A stretch of 64,000 nucleotides of DNA from Symsagittifera roscoffensis (lineage: Eukaryota; Xenacoelomorpha; Acoela; Convolutidae), in contig NC_087071.1 in the NCBI RefSeq assembly GCF_963678635.1, positions 47,228,889 to 47,292,888 of the forward strand, read 5' to 3'. The translations under genes and the position numbers were made by a program. The notes below the pieces were generated by a model. That model ran no database searches and was not told where the DNA came from. It saw only the letters and a program-made list of their open reading frames with translations. Below are positions 33,601 through 42,893 of this stretch, one piece after another; position 1 is the first letter of the stretch; each line of letters opens with the position of its first letter.

Positions 33601-33726
33601 AGAGTGGAACACAGAACAGCAGACAGACCCTACTCTCTCTTTGAAGGTCTGGCTGGCACTATGTACTTCTTGATTGACATGATGGATGTAGAGAACGCCA
33701 CATTCCCGTGTTACCAATTCCATTAA
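20325..33726 (+). CDS. LANCL: LanC-like protein, LANCL1/2/3 family (gene span, 5 coding exons)
   Basis: Coding exons 20335-20950, 21249-21361, 27876-28034, 28355-28491 and 33534-33726 splice in frame to 405 residues (human LANCL1 has 399). The seven-fold barrel family motifs are present: TFLCGDPG, YGRAGYLG, EYVGGAHGYAGIFYYL, GNYPSS, HWCHGAP (zinc Cys), LKKGFGICHGTAGNAY (zinc Cys and His, with the preceding Lys that contacts glutathione in LANCL1) and PYSLFEGLAGTMYFL. LANCL proteins are zinc- and glutathione-binding homologues of bacterial lanthionine cyclases and add glutathione to dehydroamino acids in damaged proteins. Which paralogue this is cannot be said. Intron 2 (6.5 kb) and intron 4 (5.0 kb) are loaded with mobile elements; the exons are undamaged. 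The 5' exon starts behind a strong acceptor, so an upstream leader exon or a spliced leader is expected. Confidence 0.93.
20335..20950 (+). CDS. LANCL: LANCL exon 1 (first coding)
   Basis: 205 codons plus 1 nt, ending at a GTGAGT donor. Confidence 0.88.
21249..21361 (+). CDS. LANCL: LANCL exon 2
   Basis: Acceptor TTGATTAG was chosen over the nearby AACAG because only it keeps the frame into QPMYYEWHESEYVGGAHG. Donor GTATGC. Confidence 0.88.
21654..22198. repeat. Foldback (palindromic) element with ~180-bp inverted arms
   Basis: Arm 21654-21830 (CTTATGAAGACAAAACTTGC ... GTGAGCCCC) is the reverse complement of 22017-22198 with scattered mismatches. A ~190-bp unique spacer separates the arms. 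Nested in the hAT-like element. Confidence 0.8.
22486..22969 (+). pseudogene. hAT/ZMYM-type transposase N-terminal fragment with one intron
   Basis: Exons 22486-22582 and 22680-22969 (intron 97 bp, GTGAGT...TTTCAG) join in frame to 128 codons. A Ser/Thr-rich start is followed by a segment with FPGNNWPHETRSGKKRHLNA and HFEIHGSWLC, the pattern that precedes the TTF/hAT zinc finger (W...GKKR.....WF....WL). It stops after SWLC, so most of the transposase is missing. Confidence 0.55.
24625..24674. repeat. (TA)n microsatellite
   Basis: About 25 uninterrupted TA units, lying inside the second copy of the 24170-24400 repeat at the place where the first copy has CATACATATTG. Confidence 0.95.
25120..25200 (+). 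repeat. tRNA-derived SINE head
   Basis: A-box-like TTGCTGAGTGG (25133-25143); the B box is degenerate. Confidence 0.4.
25390..25447 (+). repeat. tRNA-derived SINE head
   Basis: B-box-like GGTTCGAATC (25417-25426) followed by GGCCGGGAACGTTTTTTT, the same junction as in the copy at 40728-40822. Confidence 0.5.
26258..26335 (+). repeat. tRNA-derived SINE head
   Basis: A-box-like TTGGCCTAGGGG and B-box-like GTATTCGAGTC (26306-26316), then a T run. Confidence 0.5.
27876..28034 (+). CDS. LANCL: LANCL exon 3
   Basis: 53 codons, phase 0 at both ends. Contains the first zinc cysteine in HWCHGAP. Confidence 0.9.
28355..28491 (+). CDS. LANCL: LANCL exon 4
   Basis: Contains GICHGTAGNAY. Ends at CTCTACCA with donor GTTAGA; reading through would meet a TAA two codons on. 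The joined product continues YQLTRDLSHL. Confidence 0.87.
28892..30664 (-). pseudogene. LINE ORF2, reverse transcriptase part, broken
   Basis: Block motifs NYRPISLLSCINKLFE, HQFGFRSNHSCTHAI, DLKKAFDTVDR and GVLQGSVLGPFLFLLYIND are clear. The block C motif is FADH (normally FADD), and a stop with frame change separates 29993-30664 from 28892-29980. Confidence 0.88.
30624..31772 (-). pseudogene. LINE ORF2, AP-endonuclease part, frameshifted
   Basis: Motifs LIGLTETWLSDND, RGGGVAAFIK, LMGDLNIDIK and SDHYGL mark an exonuclease-endonuclease-phosphatase domain. The frame changes within 31383-31458, a stop follows at 30835, and a further shift sits at a T run near 30649-30658. Confidence 0.85.
31994..32746 (-). 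CDS. LINE ORF1 protein (250 codons)
   Basis: Intact frame: an N-terminal helical part, a coiled coil (heptads around GLQNRVHFLENKVNEMERYS) and a C-terminal nucleic-acid-binding domain of the type found in CR1/L1 ORF1 proteins, with a basic tail. It binds LINE RNA in a ribonucleoprotein. It is the only undamaged frame of this copy. Confidence 0.8.
   Translation of the reverse strand: MANLNTLFDEIKDTVNIDPKLKGLLQGLIENVNAKDDIIVGLQNRVHFLENKVNEMERYSSKDCVILQNLPLRSGNFTQDVLTFLNEIMGVEVNSYDLKACHPLGPVSQNQKCVVILKFVYFDIKNRIYGRKKLLKDFLHPVNKQPVYITERLTQRDSELLDYSRGLGMYTVTYNIAPQVFVSKADGGFQRHNLVDIKVADQIFKNKNPMMARQANNARKQDPRVVQNNQNNFSRPPIVSVKKRDRNNPE
32851..33533. other. Right part of LANCL intron 4
   Basis: AT-rich, no coding region or clear repeat seen apart from a short G-rich patch near 33145-33175. 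Confidence 0.5.
33534..33726 (+). CDS. LANCL: LANCL exon 5 (last)
   Basis: Acceptor TTGCTTATTTAG. Carries LFEGLAGTMYFL and ends at TAA 33724-33726. Confidence 0.9.
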
Positions 33727-35339
33727 CTGTCTCCATGTTTGATGAAAAGAACAATGGCTGTTACGAATCCAAGAAGAGGGTGGCAAACCGACTATGATGA
33801 TGATTGGCAACTGAGGTTTCATGGACAGAAGTTGTTTCAATTCGCTCAGAGGATATATTTGCAAATAGTTAATGGCAGTACCTATTATTTCCGAATCTTT
33901 CGAGGTTCTGCTAATGAGTTCAGATGTACGTACTGAAATTCTCAAAATGACCATGCTGGCATTATAAATGATATTTGTAAATAGTAGCCGTTACAAAGAA
34001 TGAAATTGACCTGGCAGTCACAGAAAATAGTCCCACAGTTAACATTGTCTGTTAGCCATAGGCTCACAAAAACTTTTGTTATAGCTCTGCTGGCTTATTC
34101 ATCTTTTTATTAAATTTTCTTTGTGATTACCCGGGTTGACAAAAAAATTCTAATCATACAATTCTACACAAAAAACGAGAATTTTAAAGCATTTAACATA
34201 GAGGCTAAGCGGAGTTCCGCATCACTTGCGATACAACGAAAGCGTAGCCTTGCAAGCTGCCTTATAGACTGTGAGATAAAAATAACTAGGGCGAAAAAAA
34301 ACTAGAAAAAAACAACATTTTTTTGGAAATATGAAAAGTTTAATCTCAGAAAAGCAGACGAGAAAAATACAATCACTAGCGTTAAACAAACTTCAGGTAT
34401 TTTACGAGCATTCAATAAGTCAACGACATGTTAGACATCAGATGATCTGAAAACAAAAAAAATGCCAAAAATAATACCAAATAATGTCATTGGAATCAGC
34501 ATTTTATTGGAATCGACATTTCAAGCCCAATCTGCACATGTAAAAACTTGTTCATATGAAAAATTGGTTTCTCATTTTTTACCATTCGACATCGGATAAT
34601 TTTTGGAGTTTTTGAAGAAAAAGCAAAAATATGTCACTTTTGTTTGAAATTTTAAAAAGTTATGTAAAGCGTTGTAAAGACGAGTAACATTCTTTTTGAT
34701 TATAAATTACTTAAAGTAATAAGTATTCATGAGAAATTGAGAAAACTAAAACTAACAATCGAAAAAAAGCGAAAAATTGGGTTTGCAAGCTCTGCTTTTG
34801 GCTTTTTTTCCTTAAAAAAAGAAGAGAAAAGAGTTCAGGTTTTTTACCATTAGATGTTTTTTGCTTATTTATATTTTAGCGAGGTAAAAAAGTAGCAACA
34901 TATTTTTTTAAAAATATTTTTTGTAAGTTAGCAAAAAAATCTGTTTATTTTGCGCAAAACCAAAAGGTTTTCATCATGCAGGAGTGCGTGCAGTGTGAAT
35001 ATGTGTAACGGAAATCAAGTCAAAGCATGAAAAAAAGTAACAGTGAGCTTCTATGGAACAATTATATTTTAAGCTAAAAAAAGGCTGCTTATTTCCTTCG
35101 AAGTTTGTGAACCTTAAATCGAATTCAGTTCCCCCGATGACAATGCCCCAGATTGTTAAGAAGTGGTGCATAAACCTTGTGTCGAATCGCTGATTTTCAT
35201 GACCGATATGATATCATTAAATAGAAAATTAGTTTGAGATTATCTATACTTGAAAGATTTCTGAATTAAAAAATTTGCATGAAAAAAATGCTTATGATAA
35301 GTATTTTTTGCTCCAAAAAATTAAGATTTTGGTTACCAA
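33727..35339. other. Intergenic, downstream of LANCL
   Basis: No gene seen. At 34200-34262 it holds, in reverse orientation, the SINE tail otherwise read as TGTATCGCAAGTGATGCGAA. ATTAAA at 34109-34114 could serve as a distant polyadenylation signal for LANCL. Confidence 0.5.
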
Positions 35340-37790
35340 TAAGATCTTATTTAATTGTAAACGTGGGGGAATTCACAATATCTCCTGGCCGGTATTGCTC
35401 GCTGTTTCACCGCCGCAATATGTTCCCTTTGGCAACGAGGTCAGCGGGGCAACCGATTCCCAGTACTGTTCACGTTCCCAAAAGGGTTGATTTGGTGGTT
35501 GGCTGCTCTGTAGTGTACTTTGCTGCTCGCCCCGTGATTCGTGCTCTTCCGACTGTATCCCACCCGTCAATCAATAATCGATCGCAACAATAAATCCAAT
35601 AATAAGAATGAATTAAGAAATGAATATAACCAAATACAGAGTAGCCTATAATTGGCTGAAATATAAATTAATCATTCAATTAAAGAAAGGGGTTCGCGAT
35701 TACTATTATTTAAACCAACTGCCTCCTGCAGTTCAATTAACACCTTACTACTAACTAACGTTCTCCTCGAGAACTTCTTTCAATATCAATCGTTCAACAG
35801 CGATTCTGCTATCCTCTAGATAGCCTGACCATTATTCACTAACTAATCTAGATTCTTATTAACAAGTCTTCCAACTCGTTCTTACTTTACTTTGAGAATC
35901 AAGCAACTACCTTAGCTTGTAGCCCAAATTGTTCTCTAACTAACTGAGAACCAACTATTCGATTCGCTGGCAATAATTCTTCTGACTCCTACAGGCTCTC
36001 CGGTACCCTCCAATTCCTTATCTTTCTTTACACTTAGTTTTAGTTAAGTCACGTCATTCCCTATCAGTCCTGACATCCGCTTAAATCACTCGTTCGCACA
36101 TGTTTTAAGATGATATCCCTCCACCTGTCAACTCTGCCACGTGCCAACTTCGGTTTCTTTTATCAATCTTTTCACGCTTATTAGACACCCGGTATGCGGT
36201 AGCTGTCACAATTTGACCAAGCAAACAAATGTCATACGATTCTAATCAACCAATTCCTGAACTCTGTCCACTTCAGCTTTCGAATTCAACTCAACCTCCA
36301 AACCATGCTATGTCTACTCAGTAATCCTCCCAAGGTCTTTATTTTAATTATCCCGTTAACGTTCCGACCTCCCAAGTGTAGTGGGAGGCCCTTTTCATGG
36401 GTAGCTAACCAATTCCAGGCATCCAAATTTTCTATCCGTACTCTAGTCCAATCCCGACCTTCTAGCTATCAGGGGAACGTAATTCGTCTATTAGGGGTCA
36501 AATCAAAAAGTCACCTCCGGAGAGCCAAGTAAATTTCCCGTCCGTTCATACTATTTAGGAAACTTAACTCTCATGCTATGCTTCTATTACTACCAATTTC
36601 CTCTGGGACTACTTTTCTTTTACACTGATTGGTACTCTCTTAATAGCGCATTCGCCAAGCTAAATTGACCCCATTTTTTACCAAGTCCACTTTGAATTAA
36701 ATCCACTACTCCAAGGTTGCAATGTAAAAGCTATCTCTATCAGCTTCTGCTCTAGTTCCCGATATATAAGTTTTCCTCCAATTTTTAGCAAGGTGACCAA
36801 TTCTCATTTCCAGGGATTGGGATGGGTAATACGCCTTTTTCCGGTGTTAATCCCGAGGTTTTCTATACATATTTAATCCTAAACGCCCACCGGGGTCAAC
36901 TGGGGTCAAACTTCCATATTTGGGTTCAGAATCCCATGGGGGTCCTAACTACCAAGTTTCATTCATATCCCATTAATATTTCACAAGTTATACCATTTCT
37001 AAGGTCCATTATCACTTTCTCCGGGAAAAGGCTATTAACACCGGATGGAGTCACCGGAGGGTTTTCACTGGCTAGGGGTCTTTTTTTGGTGTCCGTTGTA
37101 GTATCTGATGCCGCCATAAAATCGATATTCCCTCGCTCATTATTTTGCGTAAATTGCCTATTTCAGGTTTAAGGGGTGGTTTTCTAAAGTGCTAATAACT
37201 TCCGGTTCAACGGCTGGATTTGGCTCAAATTACAACACAAGACGTATCTTGCCACTACCTAAGGTATCCCAAAGTTTTAGCTTCCTGCGTTCCTTGGAGG
37301 CCGAGAAACGACTTCCGGAAGTTGGGGGTGGGTTTGTTTACTTAGGGCATAAAACCGGAAGTGGGGGTCTTAGGGGTCTGGGGTTCCAAACTTGAGCTTC
37401 CCTTAACTAGGCCTCCAACATACTAGGATTTGAGTCTATTCCATTCGCTAGTTACCGAGATCTGATAGGGCCATTTACACTTCCGGAGACCGTTGTCACT
37501 TGCCCCCCCCCCCCAAGGGTCTGAGGGGTCCCGATTTTTGTATGCCCGAGTCAAATCATCTCTAGTATCGCTCCTCTGAATTTCATAACATTAAATGCTT
37601 TCTTATATTCGAATTTGGGTGGGGGGTTTCGCCGATTTTGTCAAATTTTGTTTTTCGGCATAGGAGGGACGATATCTTCGAAGATTGAACTATTTCGAAC
37701 TTTACCCTTTGTTCGCTCTACTGCTTAACTTAATGACGAATCATTCTTACGCTCAGGTTACTATAGCATGTAATACAGTAGAATCACCAA
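35340..37790. other. Island of different base composition, no coding region
   Basis: Richer in C and G than its surroundings, rich in CTAACTAACT, CTTCCGG and AGGGGTC words (AGGGGTC recurs near 36490, 37070, 37370 and 37510), with a run of 12 C at 37503-37514. A purine stretch AACGTGGGGGAA lies near 35360. It reads like non-coding parts of an LTR or DNA element, but I found neither terminal repeats nor a duplication. Confidence 0.35.
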
Positions 37791-38119
37791 TTCTACATTA
37801 ATTATAAACTGGAAAAATTATGGAAAAAAATGGGTAGTATCAATTTTGAAATTGTATGATAGGCATTTTCTCCCTTGAATGCTTGCATGGAATTGTTTGT
37901 TAAACCTTTTTTGTATGGAGTTGTATGATAAGCATTTTTTGTGTGGATGTCAACCCGGGTACACTTCATGCATGGGTTACATTGCGACAGCTTCAGATCA
38001 TTAACGTCCAAAGCAAGTAATACAATAAAGTACCGATGTAAAAAACTTGTCATGAGACTTTAACCAAAGCCATTGATTAAATTTTCAAAAACTTTGAAGT
38101 TTTTTTTATCTTCAATGGT

Positions 38120-38149
38120 TTAAAAGCTTAGTTTTTTCTTTTTTTTCAG
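38120..38149 (+). promoter_or_regulatory. Strong 3' splice acceptor 9 nt before the TAF13 start codon
   Basis: GTTTTTTCTTTTTTTTCAG ends at 38149; the ATG is at 38159. It implies an upstream non-coding exon or spliced-leader addition. Confidence 0.6.
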
Positions 38150-38158
38150 ATTGAAAAC

Positions 38159-38959
38159 ATGGATTCTGACGATGACATTGTTGAAGTACAGCCGAAATAT
38201 GCCACCTCTTCATTAAGTTCAGCAGCCAACATTAAGCCTCAAACGACATTCCAAATCATTTCAACACCAGGTGCAACATCTAGAAATCTAATCTCGGTTT
38301 CGAACGCCCAAGGAAATAACATCATATCATCAATTGTGGTTCCAAGTAGAAATATGCCACCAAATGTATCTGTTGCATCACCAAATTTATCGATTGCGTC
38401 ATCTAGTGGAGCAGTTATATCATCTAATTCCTCGGTTATGCAATCAGGCATCTCTTTGTCGAACAATGTTTCATCATTGACTCCAGTGTCTGGAGCTGGT
38501 TTTCCACTGAAACTTAAACCAATCCCAATACCAATGACACTTTCGAATCCAGTACCAGTAATCGGACTCCCGGGATCATCGCAGGACTTGGTCACTGGGA
38601 ACCCTGGAGCTCCTGGAACTAGTGGATACAAACAAGTAGCGTCCACAAACCAGTACCAAGGGATGTTCGGAAAGGAAATAAGAAGTTTAATGTATGGTTT
38701 GGGAGATAGTAAAACGCCTTATATAGAAAGTGTTGAGTTAGTCGAACAACTTGTGATCAAATTTGTAGTTGATTTGCTGAACAAATCACAAGACGTGAGT
38801 TCGAGACCGGGTAATAGAGTTGCAATTGAAGATATAGTGTTTGTGCTGAGGAAAGATCGGACAAAGTTTGCGCGTGTGAGGGAATTGTTGACGGTTAACG
38901 ATGAATTGAAGAAAGCTAAAAAGGCCATCTCAGATTTGGATTCTGTTCCTGCTACCTAG
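38159..38959 (+). CDS. TAF13: TFIID subunit 13 (TAF13), single coding exon with long N-terminal arm
   Basis: Residues ~168-262 form the TAF13 histone fold (MFGKEIRSLMYGLGDSKTPY; VELVEQLVIKFVVDLL; VAIEDIVFVLRKDRTKFARV; ELLTVNDELKKAKKAI). TAF13 pairs with TAF11 in TFIID in the nucleus. Human TAF13 is 124 residues; this protein is 266, the excess being an N-terminal Ser/Asn/Val/Pro-rich low-complexity arm after an acidic start (MDSDDDIVEV). The arm has no counterpart I know in TAF13. An arm of this composition resembles disordered transactivation-type segments, which is inference. The whole coding region is one exon behind an acceptor. Stop TAG at 38957-38959. Confidence 0.9.
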   Translation: MDSDDDIVEVQPKYATSSLSSAANIKPQTTFQIISTPGATSRNLISVSNAQGNNIISSIVVPSRNMPPNVSVASPNLSIASSSGAVISSNSSVMQSGISLSNNVSSLTPVSGAGFPLKLKPIPIPMTLSNPVPVIGLPGSSQDLVTGNPGAPGTSGYKQVASTNQYQGMFGKEIRSLMYGLGDSKTPYIESVELVEQLVIKFVVDLLNKSQDVSSRPGNRVAIEDIVFVLRKDRTKFARVRELLTVNDELKKAKKAISDLDSVPAT

Positions 38960-39734
38960 TGTTACTCTATATTTTATTCGGTGGAACTGAGGTGTTGATT
39001 ACTTATTACAGACTTTCAAAAATGACCATTGTCTTGTTTATTTTGATCACTATAATTTGGTTTAAGCGAAAAGTTGCTTAAAATATTGAAAGGGTACCGG
39101 AAAAGCTCATATTCGAAATGATTTAAACATGTTTTATTGTGACTGTTCATAGCTGATTTGCGTTAATTTAATTAATTGGTAAGAAAATCACAGCAGTGGA
39201 CAATTGTAACCGACTTTAGCCAGCAATGAAAGTTGATCACGCCATGTGATATGCTGGTTTTCATTTTCGTGTTTAAAAATAGTTAAGAAGATCTGTACGT
39301 GTTAGCTCTTTCATTGGTAATCTGGTGTAATTTACTTAGTTTTTAATTTTGCTTCATTATTCTTTACACTTCTGCGACTCTGAAATGTCTCAGTTTTATA
39401 TCTCAAGTGTTACCTCTTATCTTCCCATCTTTGTAGTAGTCTTATTGTCTACCTGGATTTCGAATATATCCTCACAAGATATGACAGGTTTGTAAAAAAA
39501 TGTGTTTCTAATGTGAATGAATGTGTAGAATTTGAGCTGGTCTTTAGTAGCTTATAAACACTATGTCATTACTTATTGTTTATTTTTGTTCCGACCATTG
39601 AAAATGGGGAGGAACTTTGTTTTCAGGTGTTTTTTTTTGTTTTCCACGCAAAATCAGGTACCACAAATAATGATCGGACAGGGTTATGTGGTACGTCATA
39701 TTAAAGTCCTTACAGTCGTGATTTGAACCTTATA

Positions 39735-40175
39735 AAAAATTTTTGAAAAAGTTTTCCCGGTGTTGAGACAAACCGGTTTGATGTTTTGATTTTTCGTCTT
39801 GTGTCGAGCGAATAAAGCGAGCGAGCAATCTTTCAATGGCTTAAAGCTAACAACGCTTAATTTAAAACGTAAAAACTTAGTTTTACTTGGATAACGTTAG
39901 TTTACTTTGAGTATTTTAATGCCATTTTGATGCAAAAGTTTCAATAATTCAAAAAAACTGCAAAAAAAAACGTGAATATTTTTTCGAAGATTTTAAAAAA
40001 TTTATCCTTTTGTTTTTTCTAGTAATTTGTCTACAAAAATTGTTTTTATATTTGCGTATTTTAGTATGGCTGTCGAATATGCCTAATCCCCAGTTTTTCA
40101 GCTCCTTTAATTACACCACGCCTAAAAAAAGACAATAATTTGAAAAAACTATCATTGTTCTTGTTTATTATTGTT
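39735..40175 (-). repeat. Dispersed repeat, copy B (reverse complement of 17320-17750)
   Basis: Same succession of words as copy A read on the opposite strand (for example GTGTCGAGCGAATAAAGCGA near 39800 and GGCTGTCGAATATGCC near 40068). Confidence 0.7.
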
Positions 40176-40727
40176 TTTTTGGTGACTGGACAAAGTATCT
40201 CATACCAGTCTATACCAGTCTTTTTTTGTTAAAAGGTGTAAATGATTCCTTTGTATACGAATGAATGTAAGCAGCTGTCCAATGTTTCCGATCTCCAATT
40301 TTGCTTATAAACTGTAGAAGAATTTATTACTCGAAAGGTAAGGTTTTACATTTGCACACATTTTGATTACCCTTGCTCAAAGCAAGAGTATTGCAATCGC
40401 GTAATAAACTTTTCCCGTACAGAAGTTGGTGTATAGGAATCATCTCCTGGACTCAATCATCTACTGGGCCTTTCTGTTGCAACAAACATATTTTGAGCAT
40501 TTTTTAAATATCCGGTCTTATCTAAAATTTTGGTGCAATAGGTTTCGATTTATTTTATATCGACTTAGTGGCCATTTATTGCGTAGTTTGAGGGTGAATT
40601 TTTTTTTGCATGCGTATCTTCTCAGGGGAATTGGGACTTGAAATCTTTTCTTTGTTAATTTTTTTTGGGTTTCTGCTTAGTCATTTTCGGCTTTGTTACC
40701 GCTTGGTAACTATAAATTCAAACTCAA

Positions 40728-40822
40728 TCCACCATCTGGCGCATATAGCGTAGAGCCAACACAATTGCTTGAGACGGCAAAGTATTGTGGTTTGAATCCG
40801 GCCGGGAACGTTTTTTTTATAA
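40728..40822 (+). repeat. tRNA-derived SINE head
   Basis: B-box-like GGTTTGAATCC (40789-40799), then GGCCGGGAACGTTTTTTTT; core TTGTCTGCTTATTTTGTCGG follows at 40852. Confidence 0.55.
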
Positions 40823-40923
40823 ACTAGAGTTTGTGCTTTTTCGGACTATCGTTGTCTGCTTATTTTGTCGGCTTAGTTTTTGTAGCCCGACTTGTTTTTG
40901 AAGGTTCAGCTCTTTTCCAAGTT

Positions 40924-40990
40924 GCTGTAACACCCGTGATTGAGACGACAAATCCCAAGTGTTCGATTCCAGTCGAGACCTGTTTTTTGC
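40924..40990 (+). repeat. tRNA-derived SINE head
   Basis: B-box-like TGTTCGATTCC (40960-40970). The same subfamily recurs at 61490-61556. Confidence 0.5.
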
Positions 40991-41218
40991 GAACCGGAAA
41001 TTTTCGGCTAATGTAGAATATTGTCTGTCTATTGTTGTCGGGTTAATTCTGCAGAAAAAATACGAAATTTTGCCTTGTTTCTGGGATCATAACATAGATC
41101 TAAGTTGTTAAAATGGATAGGGTAGGCAAAAGGTACGATAAGTACCCACTTGGAGCGTATCTGGCTATATTAGAATAAAAATTGCACGTAGTTCCTGCGC
41201 AAGAGCTCTGAAGATTCC

Positions 41219-41292
41219 GCGACCACTGGCCAAGTGGGTTAGGCACATGTCTCTCAACACGAGGGACATGCGTTCGAATCCCGTTTTGCAAA
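41219..41292 (+). repeat. tRNA-derived SINE head
   Basis: A-box TGGCCAAGTGG (41227-41237) and B-box CGTTCGAATCC (41271-41281), the best-preserved pair in the window. Confidence 0.6.
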
Positions 41293-41713
41293 TGCAACTT
41301 CAAAAACGGCTTATTTTATATAGCTTTTTATATGCTGCACTAGCTCGCTATACTCGCTCGAAGTAAAACTATAAATAAATTAAAAGGAAGCTCTTTTTTA
41401 TTTTTAATCAATCGCTACCTACTGTAACGACTTAAATGCTACACGCTCTTTTTTTAATGATTTTTTTGTGATACCTAAATTTTGGAGGAAACAAGTAAGA
41501 AGATAATGAAAATCCACTTTTCTTAATCGGTCGGAACAAAATTAGCATGGGTTTAACAACAGGGTACTAGACGTTTTTTCCCGTAAATAACTTTGTTCAA
41601 AAGACTCATGTAAACTCATCTTTTATACGCCCCTGTTAGCAACATAGTTACTGCAACAGACAAATTTGGACATTTTAAACAGCATTTTATATATATTCTG
41701 CATTTTAAACATC

Positions 41714-41717
41714 CGTC
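41714..41717. repeat. Target-site duplication CGTC (left copy; right copy 60621-60624)
   Basis: Identical 4-mers immediately outside both LTRs. Confidence 0.85.
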
Positions 41718-42127
41718 TGGAACCTGATCTAAACTACATTTTATGATTGGATAAATTAAATGTTTTACCAATGTAAAGTATTTAATATTAACCAATCACG
41801 ATCCATCTAACTAACAACCCACTTATTTGTAAGTGCTGAAGTTACTTGTAATTTCAGCACCAGAGAGATTTGAATTTAACTTAGAAATTAGTTGGACTCT
41901 CCCGAGCACTTCAGCAGCCGCAATAAACCAGTATACCCTAGATCTATTGAGCCTAGCAGAGACTAGTTAAACAACCTGAGACTAGATAGTATAAGAGTAA
42001 GATTAGGATCGGTATTAGACTAAGAAGTTGCACGAATCTATCCGGCCGAAAATAAGATAGCGTGACGAGCAGACGGTGTACCCTATCCGAAATTACTCTA
42101 TGAGTTATACACTCCAGTCCTAACTCA
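41718..42127 (+). repeat. Gypsy 5' LTR
   Basis: 410 bp. AATAAA at 41922-41927 can supply the polyadenylation signal; AT-rich TAAATTAAATG and TATTTAATATT stretches upstream could hold the promoter. Confidence 0.96.
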
Positions 42128-42129
42128 TC

Positions 42130-42147
42130 TGGTGCGACCATAAGTCT
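42130..42147 (+). other. Gypsy primer-binding site
   Basis: TGGTGCGACCATAAGTCT starts 2 nt after the 5' LTR and would pair with a tRNA 3' end. I could not name the tRNA. Confidence 0.6.
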
Positions 42148-42215
42148 CGAACAAGACCTTACTAGATTAGAATTAACAAAAATTAGATTAGAAATTAGAC
42201 AAAAACATTTACAAA

Positions 42216-42449
42216 ATGTTATACGACAATAATTTAATTGAAATGTCTCTCCGACTCAATAGATCAGAGCCAATATTCCGAACCATAACAGAACTACCCG
42301 GAATTGGAAGAAGACCTCGAACCAAAGACGACATACGACAAAGTAGAAACTTGCCGTATAGTTATATGATAGTTCGGCAAAAGCCAGAACAAACTTTTAT
42401 ATTTCGAATACTACTTGCAATGAATTTAGATTTCCATTTGCAAACATAA
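42216..42449 (+). CDS. Small leader ORF (77 aa), function unknown
   Basis: Opens shortly after the primer-binding site and would be met by ribosomes before gag. Basic in its centre (GIGRRPRTKDD). It has no recognised family and may be only a regulatory upstream ORF or chance. Confidence 0.3.
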   Translation: MLYDNNLIEMSLRLNRSEPIFRTITELPGIGRRPRTKDDIRQSRNLPYSYMIVRQKPEQTFIFRILLAMNLDFHLQT

Positions 42450-42771
42450 AACCTTGAAGTTACTCTTCAAAATCATTTCAGGCGCTAAACAAAATTAATA
42501 TTATACAATAACGATTGATAAAAAGATCTTAGATCGTTTTCCTAAAACTCTGCAGTATTATACAAAACATGTTTGAAAAATATTTATTGGAAAATAAAAA
42601 TTAGTAGCATGACAATAAATGGTTAGTAATCATAAATCATCCTGTTGTTCCAGCTTCATCACCTAAAACATAACAGCAATCATCAACTCACTAACATCAT
42701 AAAACACTGACTCTTTCCTTTACACAAATTTAAAACTTTATTAAAACTTAAAGTCACTTAATTCAAAATCA

Positions 42772-42856
42772 GATCATCAAGGCTTATCCTTGGATCTTAA
42801 ATCATTTTCTACTTAATTAAATTTCAAACTTGATCATCAAGGCTTATCCTTGGATC
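42772..42856 (+). repeat. Two 25-nt hairpin repeats in the gypsy leader
   Basis: Identical 25-mers at 42772-42796 and 42832-42856. Each folds as GATC-AT-CAAGG / CTTAT loop / CCTTG-GATC. The flanking ACTTAATT words are duplicated too, giving a ~60-bp period. Confidence 0.8.
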
Positions 42857-42893
42857 AAACAGAACAACTTTGTTCTCCCCCACCCACTTAATT

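Larger units (their letters stand above)
38960..41713. other. Intergenic, downstream of TAF13, with repeats
   Basis: No coding region supported. Holds the inverted partner of the 17320-17750 repeat and three tRNA-like SINE heads. Confidence 0.5.

Noticed and set aside
33526-33954. 142-codon minus-strand frame over LANCL exon 5
   Set aside because: Antisense shadow of the last LANCL exon.
36305-37395. Several frames of 68-116 codons in the compositional island
   Set aside because: No domain, no splice context, and frames do not link into a longer product.
42216-42449. Leader ORF as the true Gag start
   Set aside because: Ends long before gag and is separated from it by the stem-loops and ORF0. 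Kept only as a low-confidence small ORF.
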